A stretch of DNA of 64,000 nucleotides from Pseudomonas sp. ERMR1:02 (GCF_002277815.1 NZ_NKJI01000014.1:100709-164708); one strand, 5' to 3'. Shown: positions 9,161 through 18,040, counted from the stretch's first letter. Numbers and translations are program-made. The notes: generated by a model not told the origin, from the letters alone.

Positions 9161-9269
9161 GGCTCTTTCTGCCTGTCACGACCAGTTGAATTCACAACTC
9201 ATAGTGGACGAGATCAAGCAGCGAGAGCCTGCTAGCCTTGAGTGTCAGCTAGCCACAAGAGTACTGACG

Positions 9270-9719
9270 ATGCAGATGATTAAAGTAGGGGGCAGTGGAT
9301 TGAATCATCTCCGTGCGTCTTTGCGTCAGGCTGGATTGCCTTACGACGATGTGAGCTATCCAGGACGGCAGTTTTACCGATTCGAAGTGGATGAGAAATG
9401 GGTAGCATATGGAGGATTGGAGGGGGCTGGTCCCGATCTTCTGCTGCGCTCTCTAGTTGTTTGCGAGGAGCATCGTGGAGCGGGACTGGGAAAAGCGGTG
9501 TTGTCGGAACTAGAACAATTAGCGGCCTCCCAAGGCGCAGCCCGACTGCATTTGTTGACCCAAAACGCGGTTAATTTTTTTGCAACCAGTGGGTACGAAC
9601 TGCTTGATAGGGAAAAGGCGCCTGTCGCAATTACCCAGACAGCTCAGTTCAAGCATTTGTGCCCTTCCTCAGCAAGCTACCTGCGGAAAACTTTAAGCGC
9701 TTCCCATTGTGCGAAGTAA
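9270..9719 (+). CDS. arsN2: GNAT acetyltransferase, ArsN2-like
   Basis: This protein of about 149 residues begins MQMIKVGGSGLNHLRASLRQ. It has the GNAT acetyl-CoA motif (RSLVVCEEHRGAGLGKAVL) and the ArsN2-type C-terminus FFATSGYELLDREKAPVAI, then TAQFKHLCPSSASYL. Family members are associated with arsenic resistance operons and proposed to acetylate arsenical or related compounds. No other ars gene is nearby, so the copy is isolated. The frame is open upstream to 8940, but that part is MITE sequence. The start is placed at 9270 with AAGAG 8 nt upstream; 9276 is also possible. Confidence 0.75.
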   Translation: MQMIKVGGSGLNHLRASLRQAGLPYDDVSYPGRQFYRFEVDEKWVAYGGLEGAGPDLLLRSLVVCEEHRGAGLGKAVLSELEQLAASQGAARLHLLTQNAVNFFATSGYELLDREKAPVAITQTAQFKHLCPSSASYLRKTLSASHCAK

Positions 9720-9742
9720 CCCATCGAATCGCTTCTGGGCCG

Positions 9743-9770
9743 TCGCTAGCGTGGATAGTCACGCTAGCGA
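9743..9770. terminator. Bidirectional terminator-like hairpin between convergent genes
   Basis: A perfect 11-bp stem TCGCTAGCGTG / CACGCTAGCGA with a 6-nt loop lies between the convergent acetyltransferase (+) and ketimine reductase (-) genes. Confidence 0.65.
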
Positions 9771-9813
9771 TGGCTGAGTGCAATTTATATAATTCAAAGC
9801 TTCCGAAATTGGG

Positions 9814-10761
9814 TTATTGGCTGGCAAGGGCGTGGAGCGCGACCCGCGAAGCGGCCAAGTCCCAAGCCGCGGTACCAACGCTTTTAAATACAACGGGCCG
9901 AGACGAATCGATTGGGCCGCGAATGGCTGCGGCCAGCGATCTGACTTGAGACCAATCCACACCTGCCCGCAACAGGTCGCCTGCTTCGTGCTGCGCACCG
10001 GCAGTATCGTCAGCATAGAGAACGCTACCGTCCAGAGTGACTTTGCCAAGCTCCGCCATCTCTGGCTTGAAAGCGCCTACACCAATAATCAATCGACCAG
10101 GTTTGGCTAGCTCGTTGTAGACCGGCTCTGTGCTGGTGGTAACGGTGATTACCACATCCACGTCGGGAATGCTGTCGCCGCACGGGTGCAAATGCTCGTG
10201 CAGGTCTCGATTGTTGTTGCAGAAGTCTGCCGTCGCTTGCGCGTCAATTCCTCGAACCCACAGCATGCACCGTGGGTAGAGGGCATTGATAGCTTGTATG
10301 TGATGACGTGCTTGTGCGCCGGTCCCGAACAGTAAGATCTGTTTCGGTTCATGCTTGAACAGCGTCCGAATCGCCAGGAGGGTTACTGCCGCAGTACGAC
10401 GCCCTGTGACCTCTGGGCCGTCGAGCAAGCACTTTATTTGTCCGGTTACAGCATCACATACGGTTACCGTGCCGTTGATTGTGGGCAGCTGACGCTGCAC
10501 ATTCCCCGGCTGGACGTTAACCAGTTTGTGGATGCCGATGTCCTTGGCGGTGGCGGGCATGCTCAGCAAAACACCGCCGTCTCCCAAGGGTACAACCAAG
10601 CGTTCAGGGCTCAGAATTGAACCAGCTTCCAGCTCGGTTGCGGCTTGGGCAATAGCGTCAACGAGTTTTTTGAAATCTAGCAGTGCCGCTGTCTGCGCTT
10701 GATCACAGACGGTAACCGAAAGGTTTTTCGGGACGGCATTTTTCGCCAGCATATTAGTCAT
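9814..10761 (-). CDS. Ornithine-cyclodeaminase/mu-crystallin family ketimine reductase (Pyr2C/Pip2C reductase)
   Basis: This 315-residue protein starts behind AAGGA. It has the family's substrate region (LLSMPATAKDIGIHKLVNV, then TGRRTAAVTLLA) and the NAD(P) motif ILLFGTGAQARHH near residue 140. Pseudomonas members of this length reduce delta1-piperideine-2-carboxylate and delta1-pyrroline-2-carboxylate. Its place downstream of an AmaD-like D-amino acid dehydrogenase fits the second step of D-lysine breakdown, giving L-pipecolate. In P. putida that step uses the unrelated reductase DpkA, so this looks like a non-orthologous replacement. Confidence 0.75.
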   Translation of the reverse strand: MTNMLAKNAVPKNLSVTVCDQAQTAALLDFKKLVDAIAQAATELEAGSILSPERLVVPLGDGGVLLSMPATAKDIGIHKLVNVQPGNVQRQLPTINGTVTVCDAVTGQIKCLLDGPEVTGRRTAAVTLLAIRTLFKHEPKQILLFGTGAQARHHIQAINALYPRCMLWVRGIDAQATADFCNNNRDLHEHLHPCGDSIPDVDVVITVTTSTEPVYNELAKPGRLIIGVGAFKPEMAELGKVTLDGSVLYADDTAGAQHEAGDLLRAGVDWSQVRSLAAAIRGPIDSSRPVVFKSVGTAAWDLAASRVALHALASQ

Positions 10762-10899
10762 TGAATATTCCTTTTGCTGAGATCAGTAGTGGCGGATGTC
10801 GGAAAGAAACTGCTGTGCGCGCAAGTGCATTGATAAACGGCCTACGCCTGGCGCCTGGACGGCTCCGCTATCGCAGGCAAGCCGTGCTCTTATGTGGCC

Positions 10900-11686
10900 T
10901 CAGTGTAAAATTTGCGCAAGAAAGGCCTTGGCACGCACGCTGTTCGGGGCGCTGAAGAAGTCCTGAGGCGGTGCGTCCTCAATGATCTGGCCGCCGTCGA
11001 GAAACAGCACGCGCTCGGCCACTTGCCGTGCAAAGCCCATTTCGTGGGTCACGCAGAGCATGGTCATACCGCTGCCGGCCAGGTTAACCATCACATCCAA
11101 CACTTCGCTTACCATCTCCGGGTCGAGCGCCGAGGTGGGTTCGTCGAACAGCATGATTTGGGTTCCATGCACAACGCCCGGGCGATGGCCACGCGCTGTT
11201 GCTGCCCCCCGAGAGCTGGCTGGGGTACTTGCTGGCCTGGCTGGCGATACCGACTTTTTGCAGGAAGTGCTGGGCCAGTTCCTCGGCCTTCTTGCGGCTC
11301 ATGCCACGCACCGAAATTGGGGCCAGGGTGCAGTTATCGAGCACGCTCATGTGCGGGAACAGGTTGAAATGCTGGAACACCATGCCAATTTCACTGCGGA
11401 CCTTGGCGGCCTCGCGGTTGGTCTGGGCCAAGTCGGTGTCGTTGACCAGAATGCGGCCTTTTTCGGCGATTTCCAGGCGGTTGATGCAGCGGATCAGCGT
11501 CGATTTTCCGGAGCCGGAAGGCCCACAGAGCACAATGCGCTCGCCTTCGCGCACTTTCAGATCGATGTTGTGCAGCACATGGAAGGCGCCATAGAACTTG
11601 TTCAGGCCGGCGATATCAACCACCACCTTACGGGTGTCCGGGCTTGCGGCGAGCGGAGTGTCTACAAGGGCAGAGAGGGCATGCAT
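10900..11686 (-). pseudogene. Polar amino acid ABC transporter ATP-binding protein, two one-base gaps
   Basis: The first part (start 11686, GGAG 8 nt upstream) carries Walker A CGPSGSGKST, the Q-loop region GMVFQHFNLFPHMSVLDN and the signature LSGG. The frame then breaks at the C6 run 11205-11210 and again at TTT 11157-11159. Restoring one base at each gives the expected QQQRVAIARALCMEPKIMLF, then DEPTSALDP (Walker B) and the H-loop CVTHEMGFARQVAERV to the stop at 10900. Both gaps are single-base deletions in short runs, so sequencing error is likely. It should energise the two permeases encoded upstream. Confidence 0.85.
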
Positions 11687-11703
11687 GGTCTTGTCTCCGG
11701 CAA

Positions 11704-12945
11704 TCAGTGAAAGCGCTCAGCGCTGTACGGGGCAGGGTTGGTAAAGGGAGTGGCACCGGTCATCAACTCGGCCAGCAGACGGCCGCAGACCGGGCCGAGG
11801 GTCAGGCCATGGTGGGCGTGCCCGAAGTTGAACCACAAACCTTTGTGTCGTGGCGCGGGGCCGATCACCGGGCACATGTCCGGCAAGCATGGACGGCGTC
11901 CCAGCCAAGGCTCGGCATCCAAGCGTTCGCCCAGCGGGTAGAAGGCGCGCGCCAGCTCTTCGCAGCGACGTAGCTGGATTTCGTTGACCGGGTCCTGGCT
12001 GTCGGCGAACTCGATCCCGGTGGTCAGGCGAATGCCGCCGACCATCGGTGCCAGGACATAACCGCCCACCGGGTCAAGCAGCGGTTGTTGCAAGCGCGTG
12101 CCAGGCAGGGTGGCATAGTGCATGTGATAACCGCGCTTGATCGCCAGTGGAATGTCATACCCTAGTGGCTCGAAAATGCCCCGCGCTTGCGGGCCGAGGG
12201 CGACCACGGCTTCGTCTGCAATCACCAGGCCCTGTTCGCTCTGCACTTCCCATTTACCCACGCGCTGGCACAGGGAGAGGGCATCACCGAGCACGAACAC
12301 GCCACCGCGCTTGACGAACAGTTCGGCATAGCCACGGGTCAGGCCGCCTGGATCGCTGACGGTCTTAGGGTCCAGCCAGTGAATGCCGCCGAGCACGCTG
12401 GTGTGCAGGCCCGGTTGACGGGCATGGATCTGGTCCAGGCCGAGCACTTCATACTTCAGGCCGTAGTCCTTGAGTGCGGCGGCATCGCCCTGGGCCTTGG
12501 CAAAAGCCGGTTGCGAGCTGTACGCCTCGACCCAACCATTGGCCTGGATCAACGGGCCCATGCCGGCCGGTTCCGAGAGTAGGTCATGTTCGCTGACGCA
12601 GCGCTCCACCAACGGCAACATGGCCCGGGTCGCGGCGGCCAGCCCCTTGGCCCCGGAGTGCCGCCAGTATTGCAGTAACCACGGGCCGGCCTTGGGCAGG
12701 TACTTGAGGCTGTAACGCACGTCCGACTGCTGGTTGAGGGCGTAGCGCAACAGGCTCGAGAGCTGGCGCGGGAACGAATAGGGGATCACGCTGGCGCGTT
12801 CGATCAGCCCGGCGTTGCCATGGCTGGTGCCATTGCCCGGCTGTTGGCGGTCGATGAGTACGACCTTGCGGCCGCGAGCCTGTAACTGGAGTGCGGTACT
12901 GACGCCGACAATCCCGGCGCCCAGAACGATAGTTTCGCAATGCAT
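11704..12945 (-). CDS. amaD: FAD-dependent D-amino acid dehydrogenase, AmaD-like
   Basis: This 413-residue protein starts with the Rossmann motif IVLGAGIVGVSTALQLQARG and ends with the DadA-type C-terminal GLWFNFGHAHHGLTLGPV, so it is a DAO/DadA-family flavoprotein. It lies in a set with an RpiR regulator, an amino acid ABC transporter and a ketimine reductase. This order matches the P. putida D-lysine cluster, where AmaD oxidises D-lysine to delta1-piperideine-2-carboxylate. The symbol rests on that synteny, remembered rather than searched; another basic D-amino acid is possible. The start uses AGGA upstream. Confidence 0.75.
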   Translation of the reverse strand: MHCETIVLGAGIVGVSTALQLQARGRKVVLIDRQQPGNGTSHGNAGLIERASVIPYSFPRQLSSLLRYALNQQSDVRYSLKYLPKAGPWLLQYWRHSGAKGLAAATRAMLPLVERCVSEHDLLSEPAGMGPLIQANGWVEAYSSQPAFAKAQGDAAALKDYGLKYEVLGLDQIHARQPGLHTSVLGGIHWLDPKTVSDPGGLTRGYAELFVKRGGVFVLGDALSLCQRVGKWEVQSEQGLVIADEAVVALGPQARGIFEPLGYDIPLAIKRGYHMHYATLPGTRLQQPLLDPVGGYVLAPMVGGIRLTTGIEFADSQDPVNEIQLRRCEELARAFYPLGERLDAEPWLGRRPCLPDMCPVIGPAPRHKGLWFNFGHAHHGLTLGPVCGRLLAELMTGATPFTNPAPYSAERFH

Positions 12946-12996
12946 GGGTAGATCCTTGGTGCAGGGGCGCCCACGGCAGCCCGAGAGAAAATCGGT

Positions 12997-13707
12997 TTAC
13001 TGCAGGTGACGGCCGAGGCGTCCCTCGATCGCTTTCAGGCTGCGCCTCACCACTTCCACGATTAGCAGGTAGAGCACGGCGGCCCAGAGGTAGATCTGGA
13101 AGTCGAAACTGCGCGAGAAGGCGAGTTTGGTCACCCCCATCAAGTCGTAGATGGTCACCAGGGAGGCGATGGCGCTGGCCTTGATCATCAGGATTAGTTC
13201 ATTGCCCAGCGGGCCGATGGCCACCAAGAGGGATTGCGGCAGGATGATTTTGCTAAAGGTGGTCCAGCGCGACAAGCTGAGGGCTTTGGAGGCTTCGCGT
13301 TGGCCCTGGGCAACGGCCAGGATGCTGCCGCGCAGAATCTCGGCCTGATAGGCCGCCGTGTTCAGGGTGAAGGCCAGCAGCGTGCAGAACCAGGCGTCGC
13401 GGAAGAACCACCACAGACCCACGTCCTGCCAGAAGCTTTTGAACGAACCCAGGCCGTAATAGAGCATGAACAGCTGGGCCAGCAATGGCGAGCCACGGAA
13501 GAAATACACATAGACGCCGGTAAAACGGCTGATAAGGCGGTTACTCGACAGGCGGCCCAAGGCGATCAGCAGACCGAGAAGGGCGCCCAGCGTGAAGGAA
13601 ATCGCCACCAGCTTGGCCGTCACCAGCAGGCCATCGATGAAGCGTGGACCATAACGCTCCAGCAAATCAGGACTAAGGAACAGGTTCTGCAATTCATCGA
13701 AGCTCAT
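12997..13707 (-). CDS. Polar amino acid ABC transporter permease (HisM/ArtM type)
   Basis: This 236-residue membrane protein (start MSFDELQNLFLSPDLLERYG) has about five transmembrane segments. The EAA loop region reads GQREASKALSLSRWTTFSKI and ILPQSLLVAIGPLGNELILM. Its ATG overlaps the stop of the preceding permease gene (ATGA), so translation is coupled. The open frame continues upstream over that gene, but that extension is an artefact. It pairs with the permease at 13704-14423 as the membrane core of the cluster's basic amino acid importer. Confidence 0.88.
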   Translation of the reverse strand: MSFDELQNLFLSPDLLERYGPRFIDGLLVTAKLVAISFTLGALLGLLIALGRLSSNRLISRFTGVYVYFFRGSPLLAQLFMLYYGLGSFKSFWQDVGLWWFFRDAWFCTLLAFTLNTAAYQAEILRGSILAVAQGQREASKALSLSRWTTFSKIILPQSLLVAIGPLGNELILMIKASAIASLVTIYDLMGVTKLAFSRSFDFQIYLWAAVLYLLIVEVVRRSLKAIEGRLGRHLQ

Positions 13708-14423
13708 GGGCGAGCGCTCCGTTGATGGCGGCTGAAATGCTGCTCCAGGAACTGGAACAGTCGGCCGGAAATGGCCGAGAAAAACAGGTAACCAAAGCAG
13801 GCCACGGCGTAGAACAGCATCGGTTCTTTGGTGACGCTGACCGCTAGGTTGGTCTGGCGCATCAGGTCCACCAGGGAAATGGTCGACACCAACGAGGTGT
13901 CCTTGAGCAGCGACAGCCAGTTGTTCGACAGGCCAGGCAAGGCAATGCGCACCAGTTGTGGCAGTACCACTTTGGTAAAGGTGGTGCGCCGGGACAGGCC
14001 CAGGGCCGCTGCGGCTTCGAACTGGCCTTTGGGCACGGTCTTGAAGGCGCCCAACCAGATCTGGCTGGAAAACGCGGCGAACACCAGGCTGAAGGCAATC
14101 ATCGCGGCGAGGAAGGTATTGATGGCGACTTCGGTCTCGTAGCCCATTGCGGCCAACAGTTTCTGCGCGCCGATCTGGCAGCCGTAGTAGATGATCAACA
14201 GTGTCAGCAATTCGGGTAGCCCACGGAACACGGTGGAAAACACTGTGCTCATGGCTTGCGGCCAACGTCTCCGGGAACGGGCGGCCAGCGCGACGCCCAA
14301 GCCCAGCGGCAGGCCGATCGGCAGGCAGCTCAGGGCCAAGGCAATGGTCACCAGAGCGCCGGCCAGCAAGGCCGAACCCCAGCCGCCGCTGGCGAACGAT
14401 AGCAGTGACAGATGTTCGAACAT
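13704..14423 (-). CDS. Polar amino acid ABC transporter permease (HisQ/ArtQ type)
   Basis: This 239-residue membrane protein starts MFEHLSLLSFASGGWGSALL, with GAGAGG about 8 nt upstream. It has several hydrophobic segments, RGLPELLTLLIIYYG, and the EAA loop GQFEAAAALGLSRRTTFTKV. It forms the second half of the permease pair and shares a 4-nt overlap with the next gene. The intergenic hairpin at 14463-14483, between it and the binding-protein gene, probably sets a higher level of the binding protein. Confidence 0.88.
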   Translation of the reverse strand: MFEHLSLLSFASGGWGSALLAGALVTIALALSCLPIGLPLGLGVALAARSRRRWPQAMSTVFSTVFRGLPELLTLLIIYYGCQIGAQKLLAAMGYETEVAINTFLAAMIAFSLVFAAFSSQIWLGAFKTVPKGQFEAAAALGLSRRTTFTKVVLPQLVRIALPGLSNNWLSLLKDTSLVSTISLVDLMRQTNLAVSVTKEPMLFYAVACFGYLFFSAISGRLFQFLEQHFSRHQRSARP

Positions 14424-14462
14424 GCTCGAACCCTCTCGGTAAATTAAGCTCGCATGTGCTCG

Positions 14463-14483
14463 CCGCACCCGTTGAGGGTGCGG
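14463..14483 (-). promoter_or_regulatory. Intra-operon hairpin between binding protein and permease genes
   Basis: A perfect 8-bp stem CCGCACCC / GGGTGCGG with a 5-nt loop lies in the 111-nt gap. Such hairpins commonly protect the 3' end of binding-protein mRNA or cause partial termination; that role is inferred. Confidence 0.5.
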
Positions 14484-14534
14484 TGCAACATGTCGGAAAT
14501 GAACGACCCTCAGGCTCGCCGGAGGGGCAGGGGA

Positions 14535-15290
14535 TCAATAGATATCGAAAGCGAAGTAGCGGCTGGAGATCTTCTTGTAAGTGCCGTCCGCGACGATTTC
14601 ATCCAGCGCCTTGTTAAAGCGCTCGCGCAGGGCATCGTCGCCCTTGCGCACCGCGATGGACGCATCGGCGGTGGTGCCGTTGACGTCACCGATGATCTTG
14701 CAGCAATCCTTGCCGGCGCTTTCGGTCCAGGCCAGCAGCGGGAATTTGTCTGCAATCACCCCGTCGACGCGGCCGGCAGCCAGGTCGCTGTTGGCTTCAT
14801 CCAGGGTGGGGTAGAACTTCACGTCGGCTCCTGCCGGGCCGTAATGTTCTTCGGCATAAATGGCTTGGGTCGAAGACGCCTGGGCACCGACCGAGAGGCC
14901 CTTGAAGTTGGTCTGGGCGTCGGTAATGTTCGAGTCCTTGGGCACGGCCACGGACAGGGGGGTGCGGTAGTAGTGGTGGGTGAAATCGATTTTCTGTCTG
15001 CGCTCATCGGTGGCGATCATCGAGGCCACGACCGCATCGTATTTCTTGGCCATCAGCGCCGGGATAATCCCTTCCCAGTCCTGGGCAACGATGCTGCATT
15101 GAACGTTCATGCGTTCGCACAGCGCGTTGGTGATGTCCACATCAAAACCGCGCAACTTGTTGTCCGAGTCAACGTAGTTGAACGGCGGGTAAGCCCCTTC
15201 GGTGGCGATTTTAAGTACTTCAGCCTGCGCACCGGTTGCCCCGGCCAGGACGATTGCGCATATACCGGCAAAGCGAATGACGTGTTTCAT
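14535..15290 (-). CDS. Amino acid ABC transporter periplasmic binding protein
   Basis: This 251-residue protein has a Sec signal (MKHVIRFAGICAIVLAGATGAQA). The solute-binding family 3 opening follows: LKIATEGAYPPFNYVDSD, then LRGFDVDITNALCERM and CSIVAQDWEGIIPALMAKKY, which is the lysine/arginine/ornithine type. It should deliver the amino acid to the permease pair encoded next. It is the first structural gene after the RpiR regulator (14-nt gap) and in this order corresponds to the P. putida D-lysine cluster. Confidence 0.88.
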   Translation of the reverse strand: MKHVIRFAGICAIVLAGATGAQAEVLKIATEGAYPPFNYVDSDNKLRGFDVDITNALCERMNVQCSIVAQDWEGIIPALMAKKYDAVVASMIATDERRQKIDFTHHYYRTPLSVAVPKDSNITDAQTNFKGLSVGAQASSTQAIYAEEHYGPAGADVKFYPTLDEANSDLAAGRVDGVIADKFPLLAWTESAGKDCCKIIGDVNGTTADASIAVRKGDDALRERFNKALDEIVADGTYKKISSRYFAFDIY

Positions 15291-15303
15291 CTAGCACCTC
15301 GTT

Positions 15304-16179
15304 TTATTGTTTTGAGCTTGGTGACGATGTGTATCCAACGAACTCGTTGTGTAAGGCCGCAATTGCTTCAAGACGCTTTTCGACCTCCGGACCCAGCTGT
15401 TTGCAGACGTCGTTGACCAGCAGATGCACCAACGACAGCATCGCCGCCGTCGATTCCCAGAACAGGTTGAACTCAGTGGGCACGCGGAACACTTCATCGG
15501 CGTTCTGTTCGGCCCAGTCGCAAAAGGTGTCGGTGATCAGCGTCACAGGGATTCCGGCATCGCGGGCCTTGCGGCACAGGGTCAGGGCGTGGCGGGAATA
15601 GCGGCGGGCTTCGAACACCACCAGCGCACTGTCTTCGGGGGTACTGAGCAGCACGTCGGCGTAATGCCCGGCGGCACCGTCGACCCAGTGTGTGTCATCG
15701 CGCAGGTACTGCAACAGATGCACCATGGATGCAGCGATGCCACGCTCGGTCTGGAATCCGGCGACGAACACCTTGCGCCGGGTGGCCAGGCGCTGGCTGA
15801 CGCTTTGCCAGGTCGGGGTGAGGCTATATTCGTAAACCTTAACCAGGGCCGCGACTTCTAACTCGAAGCTGCGCGGTAGGCCTTGCGGGCCCTGGCTGGC
15901 TTGATGGCGAAACTCCTGCAAGCGATCGCCCACCAGCCATGGGCCATCGCCTAGGTCGACCTTGAGGTCGTTTTTCAGGTCTTTGAAGTGGCTATATCCG
16001 AGGGAGCGACAGAAGCGCCCCACACTGGATTCACTGACGTTCAATTTCGCGGCAATGTCAGCGGCAGTCTGGAACGGCAGTTCATAGAGGTTGGCCAGCA
16101 TATAGTTGGCAATCACCCGGCCAGAGGCAGCGGCGGTTGAAAGACTGCTTTCAAGGCGTTTTTTGATGGTCTGGCTCAA
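15304..16179 (-). CDS. RpiR-family regulator of the D-lysine cluster
   Basis: This 291-residue protein has an N-terminal RpiR helix-turn-helix (TAADIAAKLNVSESSVGRFC, then RSLGYSHFKDLKNDL). A C-terminal SIS-like domain follows (KVFVAGFQTERGIAASMVHL, then GIPVTLITDTFCDWAE). It lies 13 nt upstream of the binding protein and is co-transcribed with it, so it probably regulates its own operon. The same regulator type precedes the D-lysine genes in P. putida. Confidence 0.85.
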   Translation of the reverse strand: MSQTIKKRLESSLSTAAASGRVIANYMLANLYELPFQTAADIAAKLNVSESSVGRFCRSLGYSHFKDLKNDLKVDLGDGPWLVGDRLQEFRHQASQGPQGLPRSFELEVAALVKVYEYSLTPTWQSVSQRLATRRKVFVAGFQTERGIAASMVHLLQYLRDDTHWVDGAAGHYADVLLSTPEDSALVVFEARRYSRHALTLCRKARDAGIPVTLITDTFCDWAEQNADEVFRVPTEFNLFWESTAAMLSLVHLLVNDVCKQLGPEVEKRLEAIAALHNEFVGYTSSPSSKQ

Positions 16180-16742
16180 GGCTGCTTCCTGTTGTTTTTC
16201 AGCGCTTAGGAAAGAAAATGCGTGTTTTCTGGCATTAAGTCAATATATGACAGATAACTGTCACGACCGATGGTCATCACTCTGGTACGCAGCATCGACA
16301 ACTCGGTTGGAGGTTCAGGATGCCCCAAGCACGACTTTGTACAGTGAGGAAGCCAAGAATCCCATGTGAGCCATCCTCTTGGTCACCTGGCACTACATCA
16401 ATCATTTTCTAATGCATCGTCGGCAGGACACCTGAGGAGGGAGAAACGCAAAGTTCTGAAACGGTCAATTGTGGATGAACGTCCAGAGATCGGTATTCAG
16501 TTTGTCGATAGCGGCATTAAAGTCCTTGGCGGTGATTTGCTGACACTCGTTCTCTAGCTGGCTGCCGAATAAGCGAGGCGATCAGAAGATCGCCTGTTGA
16601 ATGTTGGTGCTTGCTGTTGGCCGATTGTTGTCTGTCGCCAAGGAGTCATGACCAGAGTTGCCCGTTTATTCAAGTTGATGGCCTTTTTACAGTGGCTCCA
16701 TCGTAAACAGCGGGCCGCGATGCGCCCCGAAGGAGGTATGCA
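16180..16742. other. Upstream region of the D-lysine operon and gene-remnant spacer
   Basis: The first 150 bases should hold the RpiR operon promoter. An AGGCGATC / GATCGCCT hairpin with a 4-nt loop sits at 16576-16595. The second copy of the 23-bp repeat lies at 16621-16643. I see no convincing gene. Confidence 0.4.
16621..16643 (+). repeat. 23-bp intergenic repeat, copy 2
   Basis: CCGATTGTTGTCTGTCGCC plus four more bases, identical to 6308-6330 except for one base. It marks the boundary between the D-lysine operon and the field of gene fragments. Confidence 0.6.
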
Positions 16743-16872
16743 ATGACCAGCAAACGTGATGTCGTTTTTCCGCTTGACCGCCCTGCACTGTGCGAGCTCC
16801 ACCGCTACTCGCCGGCGATTCGCTCCAACGGTTTTCTGTTCGTATCCGGTCAGGTCGGCAGCCGCAAGAATG
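16743..16872 (+). pseudogene. RidA-family (reactive imine deaminase) N-terminal fragment
   Basis: The reading frame starts behind GGAGG with MTSKRDVVFPLDRPALCELH, then RYSPAIRSNGFLFVSGQVGS, the typical opening of RidA/YjgF proteins. After about residue 40 it runs directly into a LysR helix-turn-helix sequence, so the RidA gene has lost about two thirds of its length through a deletion or rearrangement. Confidence 0.65.
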
Positions 16873-16990
16873 GCACGGCCGATGCCTTTGCCCGAGTGGT
16901 GGAAACCGGCAGCTTAACCAAGGCGGCAGCTACCCGGCACATGAGCAAGACCACCGTAACGCAGTCGATAAATACCCGCACCTTTGCGCG
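16873..16990 (+). pseudogene. LysR regulator, N-terminal HTH fragment
   Basis: DAFARVVETGSLTKAAATRH followed by MSKTTVTQSI is the front of a LysR-type helix-turn-helix, in frame with the RidA fragment. It ends near 16970 at a point where the sequence becomes the reverse strand of a LysR C-terminal domain, suggesting an inversion breakpoint. Confidence 0.6.
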
Positions 16991-17330
16991 CTGACATGAC
17001 GATTCGGCGGGAATGGCAGATACATCGGCATTGGCGCCATGTGCCAGTCCTCAAACAGCGCAGCAGCTCGCCGCTGACCAGGTGCGGTTTGGCCATGTAC
17101 TGCGGTAGCCAGAGCATGCCCAGACCAGCCAGGCCAGCGGCGAGATACGCATTGCCGTCGTCGACCATCATTTGCGGGCGGCCCTGAGCCTCGATGCGTT
17201 CCTCACCCCGCTGCATCGCGTAAGGCAAGGTTTTGCCTGTACGAAACCAGAGGTAGCCGACGGTACTGTGTCTGCGGAATTGATGGCCAAGCATGCGCCG
17301 GTGATCGGGCAGGTTTGAAGGTGGAAAGGG
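16980..17330 (-). pseudogene. LysR regulator, C-terminal effector-domain fragment
   Basis: On the minus strand the segment reads HQFRRHSTVGYLWFRTGKTL, then GRPQMMVDDGNAYLAAGLAG and LGMLWLPQYMAKPHLVSGEL, a LysR substrate-binding domain. After a frameshift near 17060 it continues EDWHMAPMPMYLPFPPNRHV. The N-terminal half is absent from this strand but a matching kind of fragment lies inverted next to it. This is a dead gene. Confidence 0.65.
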
Positions 17331-17374
17331 CTTTCGACTATCGGCAGAAGTGTCGGGTAGGCCAAGGGGAAACC

Positions 17375-18040
17375 ATGACAACTCAGAACTTAACCATCAA
17401 AGGCTTGCAGTTGAACGTTTCAATCCGCGGCCAAGGCTCACCGCTGCTCTTGCTCAATGGCCTGGGTGGTTTGATCCGTACCTTCGATCCCTTGCGCGAT
17501 GAACTCGTGGACTACACGACCATTACGCTGGACGTGCCCGGGGTCGGCAAATCGCAAATGCCCCGCTGGCCGATGCGTCTGCCGCGCCACGCCGACCTGA
17601 TCGCCGAGATGCTCAAGCAATTGGGAATCGACCAGGTCGATGTGTTCGGCGTGAGTTGGGGCGGTGCATTGGCGCAAGAGTTCGCCCTGCGTTACCCGAG
17701 CATGGTGCGCCGGCTGATCCTCGCGGCGACCTCGGCCGGCCCGGCGATGCTGGTGAAGCCCGCCGACATTCTGGACTTTTTTGGCAGGAGCAAAAGCGCC
17801 AGACGGCGCACGCAAGAAGGCTCGCGCCATTCGATACAAACGCTGCTGCGCTTCGGTGTGGTGAACGGCATGCTCACCGTCAACCCGCGAAGCTATTATC
17901 ACCAACTCAGCGCCCTGATCGGCTGGACCAGCCTGCTGCGGCTGTTCCGTCTGCGCCAGCGCAATGGCTAGGACAACGATCCTTTCATTCAAATCTTTAC
18001 GCTTAACAGCGTCGAACGCGTCACTCAGTGCCCAGCGTTT
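17375..18040 (+). pseudogene. PhaZ-like alpha/beta hydrolase, disrupted
   Basis: From the ATG at 17375 the protein reads ITLDVPGVGKSQMPRWP, then DVFGVSWGGALAQEFALRYP (nucleophile elbow GVSWGG) and ALIGWTSLLRLFRLRQ. This matches the intracellular polyhydroxyalkanoate depolymerase PhaZ. It then meets a stop (TAG near 17969), and the same frame continues DNDPFIQIFTLNSVERV, so a short internal piece including a strand was lost. The catalytic Asp/His part is incomplete. No pha genes are nearby, so this is a relic. Confidence 0.65.

Noticed and set aside
8940..9269. N-terminal extension of the ArsN2-like protein
   Set aside because: The extension is the sequence of the 177-bp MITE plus its flanks, not conserved protein.
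12997..14538. A single 513-residue frame over both permease genes
   Set aside because: Only the last 236 residues are the real permease; the rest is the antisense-free shadow of the other permease gene read in a different frame, with no recognisable protein.
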